Assembly: GCA_027314515.1 (NCBI GenBank)
Contig: DAHVAR010000275.1
Span: forward strand, 1 to 63,601
DNA: 63,601 bases
Direction of reading: 5' to 3'
Source of the DNA: Actinomycetota bacterium
Lineage (GTDB): Bacteria; Actinomycetota; Actinomycetes; Streptosporangiales; Streptosporangiaceae
Shown: positions 8,391-18,737 of the stretch, in pieces
How positions within the stretch are numbered: the first letter of the stretch is position 1
How the letters are laid out: each line of letters begins with the position of its first letter
Notes under the pieces: generated by a model
Told to the model about the DNA's origin: nothing
What the model saw: only the letters and a program-made list of their open reading frames with translations
Databases searched by the model: none
Position numbers and translations under genes: made by a program

Positions 8391-9533
8391 TCAGCCGGCG
8401 ATCACCTCGTAGATCGCGCGTACGTACTGCTCGCTGCGGTCTGAGCCGATGATGCCGGGGCCCATCTTGTTCATCATGTACGCGATCGTCATGCGCCTGC
8501 CGACGTCCATCAGGATCACCGAGCCGCCCCAGCCACCCCAGAAGCAGATCTTCTCGTCGGGTACGTAGGGCAGCGAGTCGGGCTGCGGCAGCCCGTAACC
8601 GATACCGAACCGGAGCGGCACCCCGAGCACGAGATCCACGCCGTTGGCTTGCTCGCGGAAGATCAGCTCGATCGTCTCGGGCGAGAGCAGGCGCACTCCG
8701 TCGACCTCGCCGCCACGGGAGATCACCGACAGGATCCGGGCCACCGAGCGCGCGTTGCCGTGACCGTTCGCGGCACCGATGTCGGCACGGCGCCAGGCAG
8801 CGGTGTTGGCGGCTGATGCGTCGGCAGGCGGCCCGGTCATTGTCTTGACCACCGGGCTGTCGATGCCGAGGGCCTCGAGGTCGAACGGCAGCGGCGGCGG
8901 CGGAACCACCGGCGCGATCCGGCTCCAGTCCTGCTCCGCTGCGCCGATCTGGAGGTCCGCGCCGAGCGGGCCGGCGATCTCGCGGGCGACGAACTGCTTC
9001 AGGCTCATGCCGGTGACGCGGCGCAGCACCTCCCCGATCAGGTGCCCGAAGTTGAGCGCGTGATAGCCAGACGCCGTGCCCGGCGGCCACCACGGAGCCT
9101 GCGCGGCAAAGCGGGCTGCGGCCTTGTCGAGGTCATAGAGGTCCTCGACGACGGCCGGCTGGTCGAGCCCGGACACGCCAGAGGTATGCGAAAGCAGATG
9201 CCGGATCAGGACGTCCTGCTTCCCGGCGGCCGCGAACTCCGGCCAGTACCGGGCGACCGGCGCGTCCACGTCCAGCAGCCCGCGGTCCGCCAGCATGAGT
9301 GCCGCCAGGCTGGTCACCGTCTTGGTCGTCGACCACACGTTGGTGATCGTGTCGCGCTCCCACGGCTGTGTGCGGGCCTCGTCGCGGTAGCCGCCCCACA
9401 GATCGACGGCAATCTCGCCGTCGAGGTCAACCACGATGGAAGCGCCCAGTTCCGCTTCTGAGTCCACGTTCTGCTGCAGCAGGCTCCTCAGCACGCTGAA
9501 GTGGTCATCGCAAGTGCCGTGCAGGTCAGCCAT
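8391..9533 (-). CDS. Serine hydrolase of the class C beta-lactamase/EstB esterase family
   Basis: 380 aa. The catalytic SxxK is STTK (Ser68, Lys71) in [21 protein letters not shown]. The following Tyr region is [17 protein letters not shown], where Tyr is kept although not in exact Y-x-N form, and [16 protein letters not shown] takes the place of the KTG strand. This pattern is that of EstB-like carboxylesterases rather than true beta-lactamases. No signal peptide. It lies 26 bases after the phospholipase-type gene and is the last gene of the leftward tetR operon. Confidence 0.85.
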   Translation of the reverse strand: MADLHGTCDDHFSVLRSLLQQNVDSEAELGASIVVDLDGEIAVDLWGGYRDEARTQPWERDTITNVWSTTKTVTSLAALMLADRGLLDVDAPVARYWPEFAAAGKQDVLIRHLLSHTSGVSGLDQPAVVEDLYDLDKAAARFAAQAPWWPPGTASGYHALNFGHLIGEVLRRVTGMSLKQFVAREIAGPLGADLQIGAAEQDWSRIAPVVPPPPLPFDLEALGIDSPVVKTMTGPPADASAANTAAWRRADIGAANGHGNARSVARILSVISRGGEVDGVRLLSPETIELIFREQANGVDLVLGVPLRFGIGYGLPQPDSLPYVPDEKICFWGGWGGSVILMDVGRRMTIAYMMNKMGPGIIGSDRSEQYVRAIYEVIAG

Positions 9534-9559
9534 TCGAACCTCGCCTCTCGTCGGCAGTG

Positions 9560-10870
9560 CTAGCTGATCGAGCCGGGCGGCGGGATCTTGCCCGGCCCGG
9601 AGGTGTTGCAGGCAAGCGCGCCCGGATCGGTATCCAGCAGCGGTCGCGCGAGCTTAGGCGGGCGCTCGAAGGCGGCCTTACTGAAGTCCAGCATGTCCAG
9701 CATGGGGCTGGCGTTCGCGTCCCGGTGGGTCATGGCCGGCAAGTTCCACTTGTGCTCGACGAGCGCGCAGATGCTGGTGTGGTCGAAGACCTGGTGCGAG
9801 ACGTAATCCGGCCGCGCCCACGGCGACACGATCGCGCAGGGCACCCGGAAGCCGTACTGCCGGAAGCCGGTATAGGCGACCGAAGCGTCCGGCAGGATGT
9901 CGTCAGGTGCCAGGGCGGCTGGCGGCGCTACGTGGTCGTAGTAGCCGCCATGCTCGTCGAACGTCCAGATCAGCAGCGTGTTCTTCCACCCTGGCCCGGC
10001 CATGACCGCGTCGATGACCGACGCGGCGAACTGCTCGCCGTGGGCGATATTCTGCGGGTTCTCCTCCGAGTTCGCCAGGTAATCCGGCTCGACCAGGCAG
10101 AACCCCGGCAGCGTGCCTGTCTTCGCGGCATCGAAGAAATCGCCAATCCCGTGCAGGTTCCCCTCGTACTTCACCAGCAGCTCAGGGAACAGCGCCATCG
10201 TCGGCGCCGGAAGCACCGACTCCAGCAGCTGGAAATAGTCGGCGAAGGAGACGCCGGCCGCGTGCAGCCGGTCGAAGATGGTGCCGTTCGCCGGATAGTC
10301 AAGCGGATCCGGCACGCCGTCGTTGACCATGCCAAGCGATGTCGCTGCCATCAGGTAACGCCGGTTGGGAAAGGTCTGGCCGAGCACCGAGCAGAAGTAG
10401 CGATCGGCGATCGGGAACGTGGCGGCCAGCGAGTAGTAGAACGGCAGGTCCGCCTTGTCCCAGTAGCCCATCGCCACCGGGCCGCTGCCGGACCGTACGA
10501 ATCCGGTGTTGTGGCCGCTCGCCAACTGGATGTGGCTGTTCGTCCAGGTCTGGCTCGGCTTCCCGGACAGCTGGCAGGTGGTGGGCATCCGGAACGCGTG
10601 CTGAAGCGTGCCGTCCGGGTACGGATTCGTCTCGGCGGGCTTGCCATCGGGGCCGAGCTTGAAGCCATCGGCGCCGGCCCGGCGCAGCATCCCCAGGTGG
10701 TTGTCGTAGGAATGGTTTTCCATCATCAGCACGACGATGTGCCTGACCTGCGGGATGGTATCGGTACCGGCGGCGAGTTCGGGGTACGGCAGTGAGCCGG
10801 GCTTGCGCGGCGCGGGTCGGTGTTCTGACGAGCCGTTAATCCGGTCCGGCTCACCATATTGCGCGCCCAT
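9560..10870 (-). CDS. Phospholipase C / AcpA-type phosphoesterase without a signal peptide
   Basis: 436 aa. Family landmarks: [12 protein letters not shown] (metal-binding Glu51-Asn52), [28 protein letters not shown] and [15 protein letters not shown] near the C-terminal third. These are conserved in non-haemolytic phospholipase C and AcpA phosphatases, which cleave phosphodiesters or phosphomonoesters. Known members are usually exported by Tat; this one starts [20 protein letters not shown] with no twin-arginine signal or hydrophobic stretch. Start supported by GGAGG upstream. Possible operon with MFS gene (38-base gap) and TetR. Confidence 0.85.
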   Translation of the reverse strand: MGAQYGEPDRINGSSEHRPAPRKPGSLPYPELAAGTDTIPQVRHIVVLMMENHSYDNHLGMLRRAGADGFKLGPDGKPAETNPYPDGTLQHAFRMPTTCQLSGKPSQTWTNSHIQLASGHNTGFVRSGSGPVAMGYWDKADLPFYYSLAATFPIADRYFCSVLGQTFPNRRYLMAATSLGMVNDGVPDPLDYPANGTIFDRLHAAGVSFADYFQLLESVLPAPTMALFPELLVKYEGNLHGIGDFFDAAKTGTLPGFCLVEPDYLANSEENPQNIAHGEQFAASVIDAVMAGPGWKNTLLIWTFDEHGGYYDHVAPPAALAPDDILPDASVAYTGFRQYGFRVPCAIVSPWARPDYVSHQVFDHTSICALVEHKWNLPAMTHRDANASPMLDMLDFSKAAFERPPKLARPLLDTDPGALACNTSGPGKIPPPGSIS

Positions 10871-10908
10871 TATGCCCCCTCCGTCACCACGGTGCCGGAA
10901 TGAGCGTC

Positions 10909-12657
<1,749 letters not shown>

Positions 12658-13389
12658 CTAGCAGGGCGAGCGGCGGGCAGGGCGAGCGGCGGGCAGGGCA
12701 ATCCGGCGAAGCGTGCAGTCCTCGGCAAACCCGCCGGCCAGCGCCTGGTACGCGGCGTCGGTGAGCTCCGCTAGCTGAACGGCACCGCCTGAGGATGCCC
12801 AGTACGAGAAGGTCGCGCGCAGGACGCCGAACGCCGCGCTGGCCAGCACGAGCGGATAGGGGTCGCGCTCGGGGTCGGCACCGATGCGCTCGGCGAGCGC
12901 GGCTGCCACCCGCGCCTCTGTCTGCGCCATGTGCGCGGCTCGCGCCGCGCGGAGCTGAGCGTCGGCGAGCGCCGCTCTCACCTGACTGGCCCGGTGAGCC
13001 GGGTCCTCGCCGAGCTCGGCCAGCTCAGCGATGATGCCGCGGACCAGATCGGCCAGGACGTCGCACAGCACGTCCAGCGCGCTGCGCCCTGGCTCGTCGT
13101 GGACCAGGCGGGAGAGCAGCTGCTCCTCCCGGCCAGGGTTGGCGCCGAACAGCACGGCCTCCTTGGACGGGAAGTAGTTGAAGAAGGTCCGCGGCGCGAC
13201 ATCGGCGGCTGCCGCGATGTCCTCGACCGTGACGCACGAGAACCCTCGCCCGGCGATGAGATCGAGTGCGGCCCGCCGGATGGCGAGGCGGGTCGCCCGC
13301 TTCTTCCGCTCCCGCAGGGACTGGCCCTGCACGTCGGCCCGCGCGGCCGCGGCCGCAGGCACAGGCACGGTCTCCGGAACAGACAACAT
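12658..13389 (-). CDS. TetR/AcrR-family repressor
   Basis: 243 aa. After an Ala-rich leader, RERKKRATRLAIRRAALDLI begins the DNA-binding domain and GFSCVTVEDIAAAADVAPRTFFNYFPSKEAVLFG is the TetR helix-turn-helix (residues ~45-85). The C-terminal half is an all-helical ligand domain. A longer open frame starts at 13422, but a -10 box six bases before the ATG at 13389 supports the shorter form. It heads the operon with the MFS exporter. The inducer is unknown; drugs exported by the MFS protein are the natural guess. Confidence 0.88.
   Translation of the reverse strand: MLSVPETVPVPAAAAARADVQGQSLRERKKRATRLAIRRAALDLIAGRGFSCVTVEDIAAAADVAPRTFFNYFPSKEAVLFGANPGREEQLLSRLVHDEPGRSALDVLCDVLADLVRGIIAELAELGEDPAHRASQVRAALADAQLRAARAAHMAQTEARVAAALAERIGADPERDPYPLVLASAAFGVLRATFSYWASSGGAVQLAELTDAAYQALAGGFAEDCTLRRIALPAARPARRSPC
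12661..12699. repeat. Tandem duplication, 16 bp x 2.4
   Basis: GCAGGGCGAGCGGCGG at 12661-12676 and 12677-12692, with a partial third copy to 12699. It sits directly inside the stop codon of the TetR gene and forms its Arg/Pro-rich C-terminus. Confidence 0.85.
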
Positions 13390-13395
13390 GCAGTG

Positions 13396-13401
13396 AGTAT
13401 A
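13396..13401 (-). promoter_or_regulatory. Predicted -10 box giving a leaderless tetR transcript
   Basis: Read leftward, TATACT lies exactly six bases before the ATG at 13389, the spacing seen for leaderless actinobacterial mRNAs. The flanking sequence is unusually AT-rich and contains TTGC and GCAA half-sites (GTTGCACTCAACGCAATG) that could be a weak TetR operator overlapping the promoter. Confidence 0.45.
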
Positions 13402-13491
13402 ACATTGCGTTGAGTGCAACAATACACCGGGTGCAATCTGCGGCCGGACCAGATTGGCCAGCCCGGCAGCGCCCGGCCGCCGGAACGGCCG

Positions 13492-13650
13492 TCATAGGCC
13501 TGCCAGTGCACCCGGTCCGCCTCGGGAAGGCCGTCGGCGCGCGCCGCTGTCACCCTCCACCAGCCCGGCGAACTCGGCGCCAGGGATATCGGTCTCGGCG
13601 ACCTCACGAACCTCAGGTCCGCCCGGCCTGGTTGCCATGATCGCCTGCAT
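13492..13650 (-). pseudogene. Remnant of a zinc-type/quinone oxidoreductase
   Basis: The leftward peptide starts MQAIMATRPGGPEVREVAET, close to the N-terminus of NADPH:quinone reductases (M-A-I-ATxPGGPEVLE), and then jumps to DIPGAEFAGLVEG, which resembles a segment normally ~35 residues further on (P-G-x-EFAGVVE). This suggests an internal deletion; the frame then becomes Arg-rich and stops. Only 52 codons remain, no cofactor domain. Confidence 0.4.
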
Positions 13651-13837
13651 CGTCGCCGCCCCTGCCCCGGAATCAGCCGCTCTACCGCAGGAGTGTTGCC
13701 AGGCTGTCCCCGCCGTACACCGCGACGGCCTCAGCTCGGCACACCAGGCCGGGCAAACAGGCGGGAACGGGGAATTGCGGGCTGGCCTGCTGCGCCGGCG
13801 GACCGACTGGGATGCGACGTCCGTTACCCTGGGCCGG

Positions 13838-15034
13838 GTGAAAGCGCTGCTGTTGGAGAATGTCCACCCCGAAGCTGTCCGGCTGCTCGAGGATGCCGGG
13901 CTGGAGGTAACCACCCGGCAGTCCGCGATGGACGACGCCGAGCTCGCCGCCGCACTGCCCGGCGTCGCACTGCTCGGCATCCGGTCGAAGACCCGGCTGA
14001 CCGCCGCGGTTCTCGCCGCGGCCCCGGACCTGGTCGCCATCGGGGCTTTTTGCATCGGTACCGACCAGATCGACCTGACGGCCGCTTCGGCGCACGGAAT
14101 CGCCGTTTTCAACGCGCCGTATTCGAACACCCGCAGCGTCGTCGAGCTGGCCATGGCCGAGATCATTGCCCTCACCCGCCGGCTGACCGAGAAGGACCGG
14201 GCGATGCACGCCGGGCAATGGGATAAGTCGGCCGAAGGCGCCCACGAGGTCCGCGGCCGCACGCTCGGGATCGTCGGGTACGGCAATATCGGCGCGCAGC
14301 TGTCGGTCGTCGCCGAGGCACTCGGCATGCGCGTGGTGTTCTACGACACCGCCGACAGGCTGGCGCTCGGCAACGCGCGGCGCTGCATCAGCCTGGACGA
14401 ACTCCTCGAGGTCTCTGACGTGGTGACCTTGCACGTGGACGGCCGGCCGTCGAACAGCTCGCTGTTCGGCGAGAAGGAATTCAGCCGGATGCGCCCCGGC
14501 GCCTTGTTCCTGAACTTGTGCCGCGGCTTCGTGATCGATCACGAGGCGCTGCGCCGGCACCTGCAGTCGGGTCACCTGGCCGGGGCGGCCGTTGACGTGT
14601 TCCTGGCCGAGCCGCGCTCGGCAGGCGAGCCGTTCGAGTCCGTCCTGCGCGGCCTGCCGAACGTGATCCTCACCCCGCACATCGGCGGTTCGACCGAGGA
14701 GGCCCAGTCCGACATCGGCGGTTTCGTCGGCGCCAAGCTCGCTGACTTCATCTCGGTCGGATCAACGTCCCTGTCGGTGAACCTGCCTGAGGTGGCGCTG
14801 CCGCCGGCGACCGGCACGCACCGGCTGGCGCATCTGCACCAGAACGTGCCCGGCGTGCTGGCCGAGATCAACTCGGTGCTGGCCGCGCATCACGTCAACG
14901 TCGAAGCCCAGCTGCTCGGTACTCGCGGCGACCTCGGGTACGCGCTGACCGACATCGGCATCGACTATCCCGATGAGGTCGTGTCCCGGCTGCGGGCCAT
15001 GGACCCGACTGTGCGGTTGCGGGTCTTGTCTTGA
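13838..15034 (+). CDS. serA: D-3-phosphoglycerate dehydrogenase (short, ACT-domain type)
   Basis: 398 aa from GTG at 13838 (VKALLLENVHPEAVRLLEDA). The NAD-binding glycine motif is GYGNIGAQLSVVAEAL (~residue 147). The catalytic Arg lies in LFLNLCRGFVIDHEAL and the His in LTPHIGGSTEEAQ. A C-terminal ACT domain (HLHQNVPGVLAEINSVLAAH) should bind serine as feedback inhibitor. Length and plan match the E. coli-type enzyme, not the long mycobacterial form. It converts 3-phosphoglycerate to 3-phosphohydroxypyruvate, and in other bacteria also reduces 2-oxoglutarate to D-2-hydroxyglutarate. Upstream in-frame extension to 13454 lacks family similarity. Confidence 0.88.
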   Translation: MKALLLENVHPEAVRLLEDAGLEVTTRQSAMDDAELAAALPGVALLGIRSKTRLTAAVLAAAPDLVAIGAFCIGTDQIDLTAASAHGIAVFNAPYSNTRSVVELAMAEIIALTRRLTEKDRAMHAGQWDKSAEGAHEVRGRTLGIVGYGNIGAQLSVVAEALGMRVVFYDTADRLALGNARRCISLDELLEVSDVVTLHVDGRPSNSSLFGEKEFSRMRPGALFLNLCRGFVIDHEALRRHLQSGHLAGAAVDVFLAEPRSAGEPFESVLRGLPNVILTPHIGGSTEEAQSDIGGFVGAKLADFISVGSTSLSVNLPEVALPPATGTHRLAHLHQNVPGVLAEINSVLAAHHVNVEAQLLGTRGDLGYALTDIGIDYPDEVVSRLRAMDPTVRLRVLS

Positions 15035-16407
15035 CCCTGGCGGCCGCGCTGGCAGCCGCTGTCGGGCCGGAGCACGTGCTCATCGACCGGGACCTGCGCG
15101 CGTCCTTCGAAACCGACTGGACCGGCCGGTTCACCGGCACCGCACGCGCTGTGGTGCGGCCGGCCAGTACCGGCGAGGTCGCCCGCGTCCTGGCCGCCTG
15201 CGCCGGGGCCGGCGTGCCGGTGGTGGTGCAGGGCGGTAACACCGGGCTTGTCGGCGGCGGCGTGCCCGGCCCGGATCCGGCCGGGGACCCGCCGGTCCTG
15301 CTGGTCACCACCCGGCTCTCCGAGCTCTGCGCGGTATCCCCCGCCGCTCGCCAGGTCACGGCCGGCGCCGGGGTGCGGCTGGCCGCCCTGACCGCGCACG
15401 CACGCTCGGCGGGCCTGGACTTCGGCGTCGACCTGGCCGCCCGCGATTCGGCCACCGTCGGCGGCATGGTCGCCACGAACGCCGGGGGCATCCGGGTGCT
15501 GCGCTACGGCAGCATGCGCGAGCAGGTCGCCGGGGTGGAAGCCGCGCTCGCCGACGGCCGCGTCATCTCCCGGCTCGACGGCCTGGCCAAGGACAGCACC
15601 GGATACGACCTCGGTCACCTGCTAGCGGGCTCGGAAGGCACGCTGGCCGTGATAACCCGGCTACGGCTGCGGCTGGTCGCCAGAGAGGACGGCCGGGCCG
15701 TCGCCTTCGTCGCCGTCCGCGACACCGCGGCAGCCGTCGGGTTGCTGGCGGCGCTGCGCGCCCGGCTGGCCGGGATCAGCGCGGCCGAATTGTGCTTCGA
15801 CGCCGGGCTCACGCTCGTCGGCCGCCACCTCGGGGTGCCGGTCCCGCTTGCCGCATCGGGCGGGGCCTATGTCCTGATCGAGGTCGCGGCGCAGGCGGAT
15901 CCGCTCGACGATCTGCTCGCCGCGCTCCAGGCGAGCGACCAGGTGATCGACGCCACGGTGGCCTCGTCGGCCAGCGAGCGGACCCGGCTGTGGCAGCTGC
16001 GCGAGGCGCACACGGAGGCGATCAGCGTGGCCGGCCTGCCGGTCAAACTTGACGTATCGGTCCCGGCAGGCCGGCTCGCCGAACTCGTCGGCGCGCTGCC
16101 CGGGGCGGTCGCCGCCGCCGCGCCAGCGGCACAGCTTGTCGTCTTCGGTCACCTGGCCGAGGCGAACCTGCATGTCAACGTCCTGCACGCGGATGCCGGG
16201 GAAGTGACAAGCGCCGTGCTCGCGCTGGTAGCAGACCTCGGCGGGTCGATCAGCTCGGAGCACGGCATCGGCCGGGCCAAGGCACGCTACCTCCGCCTGT
16301 CCCGGAGCGAGGCCGAGATCGAGCTGATGCGCGCTGTCAAGGCGGCGTTCGACCCGCTCGGATTGCTCAACCCTGGCGTGCTCTTCCCGGTGCCGCCGCG
16401 GGCATAG
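15031..16407 (+). CDS. FAD-linked D-2-hydroxyacid (2-hydroxyglutarate-type) dehydrogenase
   Basis: 458 aa. An FAD-binding PCMH domain opens the protein (TARAVVRPASTGEVARVLAA, VVVQGGNTGLVGGGVPG, SATVGGMVATNAGG, GYDLGHLLAGSEGTLAVITR). The C-terminal FAD-oxidase domain ends with the diagnostic GSISSEHGIGRAKARYL and LLNPGVLFP. This is the GlcD/D2HGDH family. The TTG start overlaps the serA stop (TTGA), so translation is coupled. That supports D-2-hydroxyglutarate, a SerA by-product, as substrate, but glycolate or D-lactate are not excluded. Confidence 0.82.
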   Translation: MTLAAALAAAVGPEHVLIDRDLRASFETDWTGRFTGTARAVVRPASTGEVARVLAACAGAGVPVVVQGGNTGLVGGGVPGPDPAGDPPVLLVTTRLSELCAVSPAARQVTAGAGVRLAALTAHARSAGLDFGVDLAARDSATVGGMVATNAGGIRVLRYGSMREQVAGVEAALADGRVISRLDGLAKDSTGYDLGHLLAGSEGTLAVITRLRLRLVAREDGRAVAFVAVRDTAAAVGLLAALRARLAGISAAELCFDAGLTLVGRHLGVPVPLAASGGAYVLIEVAAQADPLDDLLAALQASDQVIDATVASSASERTRLWQLREAHTEAISVAGLPVKLDVSVPAGRLAELVGALPGAVAAAAPAAQLVVFGHLAEANLHVNVLHADAGEVTSAVLALVADLGGSISSEHGIGRAKARYLRLSRSEAEIELMRAVKAAFDPLGLLNPGVLFPVPPRA

Positions 16408-16424
16408 TTATCGAGGGAGGCGAC

Positions 16425-17552
16425 ATGGTCGGCGATGACGATAGCGACCGCGTGAAGCGCTGGCGCGAACTGCTCGGCAGCGAGCGCGACGCGGCCGAGT
16501 TGTATTCCCGGATTGCCGCTGCCGAGACCGGCGAGCGGCGGACCATCTTCGAAGAGCTCGCGGCCGTCGAGCGGCGGCACGCGGCGCACTGGGCGGAGAA
16601 GATCCGCGACGCCGGCCAGGCCGTGCCGCCGGCCGGACGGCCGGGGCTGCGTACCCGGCTGCTGGCGGCCGCGGCAAGCAGGCTGTCGCCGGGCGCGGTG
16701 CTGCCGCTGATCGAGCGGGCGGAGCGGGCCGACGCCGGCCGGTACGACGCTGATCCGGACGCGGCGCCCGGCATGGCCGCCGACGAGCACGGTCACGCGC
16801 GCACGATCGCCAAGCTCATCGAGGGCGGGCGCCCGGCACCGCGGCAGCAGATTGCCAGGCGGGAGCCATGGCACCGGGGGGACAAATCCGGCGCGCTGCG
16901 AGCGGGCGTATTCGGCGTGAGTGACGGGCTGGTGTCCAATACCGCGCTGGTCATGGGCGTGGCAGGATCCGGAGCCTCGCATCCGGTGATCCTCCTCGCC
17001 GGCACCGCTGGCCTGCTGTCCGGATCGTTCTCGATGGCGGCCGGCGAGTACGTGTCGATGGCCAGTCAGCGTGAGATGTACCAGCGTGAGATCGCCCTCG
17101 AGGCGCAGGAACTGCAGGAGAAGCCAGAAGAGGAGCACGACGAGCTTGTCCTGCTCTACCGGGCGAAGGGACTGCCCCGCGAGGACGCGATGCGGCTGGC
17201 CGATCAGATCATGGCGGACCGGCAGGTCGCGCTCGACACCCTCGCCCGCGAGGAACTCGGGCTGGATCCCGGTCAGCTCGGGTCGCCGCTGTCCGCGGCT
17301 ATCTCCAGCATGCTGACCTTCGCCGCCGGCGCGCTGGTGGTGCTCCTGCCCTACCTCATCGGCGGCGGTACCGCCGCGCTCGTCGCCGCGATCACCCTGG
17401 CGGCAGCCGCCCTGCTGGCCGTCGGGGCGGGAATCGGGATGCTGAACGGCCGCCCGGCCGTCCGTTCCGGATTGCGCCAGCTGCTGCTCGGCGGTGCCGC
17501 GGCACTGGTAACTTTCGGCATCGGTCACCTGATCGGCGCGCAGGTGTCCTAG
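16425..17552 (+). CDS. VIT1/CCC1-family metal transporter with N-terminal ferritin-like domain
   Basis: 375 aa. Residues ~1-135 are a rubrerythrin/ferritin-like helical domain with ELYSRIAAAETGERRTIFEE and AVERRHAAHWAEKI (carboxylate and His ligands). From ~150 the CCC1/VIT1 domain starts with GALRAGVFGVSDGLVSNTAL, followed by SMAAGEYVSMASQREMYQRE and several C-terminal membrane helices. The combination resembles MbfA-type iron exporters/vacuolar-type iron transporters acting at the inner membrane. GAGGGAGG precedes the ATG. It follows the FAD dehydrogenase by 17 bases and may be cotranscribed. Confidence 0.85.
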   Translation: MVGDDDSDRVKRWRELLGSERDAAELYSRIAAAETGERRTIFEELAAVERRHAAHWAEKIRDAGQAVPPAGRPGLRTRLLAAAASRLSPGAVLPLIERAERADAGRYDADPDAAPGMAADEHGHARTIAKLIEGGRPAPRQQIARREPWHRGDKSGALRAGVFGVSDGLVSNTALVMGVAGSGASHPVILLAGTAGLLSGSFSMAAGEYVSMASQREMYQREIALEAQELQEKPEEEHDELVLLYRAKGLPREDAMRLADQIMADRQVALDTLAREELGLDPGQLGSPLSAAISSMLTFAAGALVVLLPYLIGGGTAALVAAITLAAAALLAVGAGIGMLNGRPAVRSGLRQLLLGGAAALVTFGIGHLIGAQVS

Positions 17553-17567
17553 AAGTCAAGGGTTGGC

Positions 17568-18677
17568 ATGCCGGAGTCAGGTACGCGGAAAACGACCGTC
17601 ACGCTGGCAGACGGCCGGACGCTGATGTATTTCGGCGCCGTCCCCGGCAAGCCGGCCGATTACCCGGACCGCCGCCGGCTTGCCCCCGCGCAGTTCCAGC
17701 CGCAGGCCCGCTTCGACTGGCTGCTGGCGGAGTGGGTGGTCGTCGCCAGCCACCGCCAGGACCGGACCTTCCGCCCGACCGGGGACCAGTGCCCGCTGTG
17801 CCCTTCGACGGCCGGGAACTACACCGAGATCCCGGCACCGGCATACGAGGTCGTGGTCTTCGAGAACCGCTTCCCCGCCTTCGGCAGCCGCAGCACGGCC
17901 GGCCCGGCTGCCGGCCCGCCGCCGGGCGTCCCGGACGGCCTGCTGTGCACGCGCCCGGCGGCGGGCCGGTGTGAGGTCGTCTGCTTCAGCCAGCGCCATG
18001 ACGCCTCGTTCGCCGACCTCACCCCGGCTCAGGCGGCAACGGTCATGGCCGCCTGGGTGGACCGGTCCGCTGAACTCGCCCGCCAGCCCGACGTGGCGCA
18101 GGTCTACTGCTTCGAGAACCGGGGAGCCGAGATCGGGGTGACGCTCTCCCACCCGCACGGGCAGATCTATGCCTTCCCCTACCTCACCCCGCGTACCGCC
18201 CGGATGCTGCAGTCGGGCGCCAGCTACCGGCGGCGGACCGGGCGCAACCTGTTTGACGACCTGCTGGCTGCCGAGCTTGCCGACGGCGCGCGGATCGTGC
18301 TGGCCGGCCCGCACTGGGTAGCGCTGGTGCCGCACGCGGCGCGCTGGCCGTACGAGGTCCACCTGTACCCGCGGCGCCGGGTACCGGACCTGACCGCGCT
18401 TGACGACGCCGAGCGCGCCGAGTTCTGCGCGGTGTACCTGGACGTGCTGCGCCGGTTCGACCGGCTCTTCGGCCAGCCTGCCCCCTACATCTCGGCCTGG
18501 CACCAGGCACCTGTCCGGGCCGGCCGGGCTGACTTCGCCCTGCACCTGGAGCTGTTCACGGTGCGGCGGGCGGCCGGCAAGCTGAAGTACCTGGCCGGAT
18601 CGGAGTCCGGCATGGGCGCGTTCGCTACCGACGTCGCGCCGGAGGCCGCGGCGCGCCGGCTGCGCGAACTCGGCTGA
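17568..18677 (+). CDS. galT: Galactose-1-phosphate uridylyltransferase
   Basis: 369 aa. Zinc ligands CPLCPS (residues ~75-80), the nucleotide site ENRFPAFGS, and the active site HPHGQIYAF with the uridylylated His (~residue 194) are all present. It exchanges UMP between UDP-glucose and galactose-1-phosphate in the Leloir pathway. The gene is convergent with galK, not in an operon with it; no galE is visible here. Confidence 0.93.
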   Translation: MPESGTRKTTVTLADGRTLMYFGAVPGKPADYPDRRRLAPAQFQPQARFDWLLAEWVVVASHRQDRTFRPTGDQCPLCPSTAGNYTEIPAPAYEVVVFENRFPAFGSRSTAGPAAGPPPGVPDGLLCTRPAAGRCEVVCFSQRHDASFADLTPAQAATVMAAWVDRSAELARQPDVAQVYCFENRGAEIGVTLSHPHGQIYAFPYLTPRTARMLQSGASYRRRTGRNLFDDLLAAELADGARIVLAGPHWVALVPHAARWPYEVHLYPRRRVPDLTALDDAERAEFCAVYLDVLRRFDRLFGQPAPYISAWHQAPVRAGRADFALHLELFTVRRAAGKLKYLAGSESGMGAFATDVAPEAAARRLRELG

Positions 18678-18688
18678 GCCCGGAGCCG

Positions 18689-18732
18689 GCCGCTCTGTTG
18701 CCGCTCTGTTGCCGCCCAGTTGCCGCCCAGTT
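18689..18732. repeat. Tandem repeat, 11 bp x 4, between galT and galK
   Basis: GCCGCTCTGTT at 18689 and 18700, then GCCGCCCAGTT at 18711 and 18722. The pairs differ in two positions. It fills the convergent gap between the two gal stops. No T-run, so not an obvious terminator. Confidence 0.9.
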
Positions 18733-18737
18733 GCCGG

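Noticed and set aside
13454-13837. N-terminal extension of SerA to 526 codons
   Set aside because: The extension has no family similarity and overlaps the quinone-reductase remnant.
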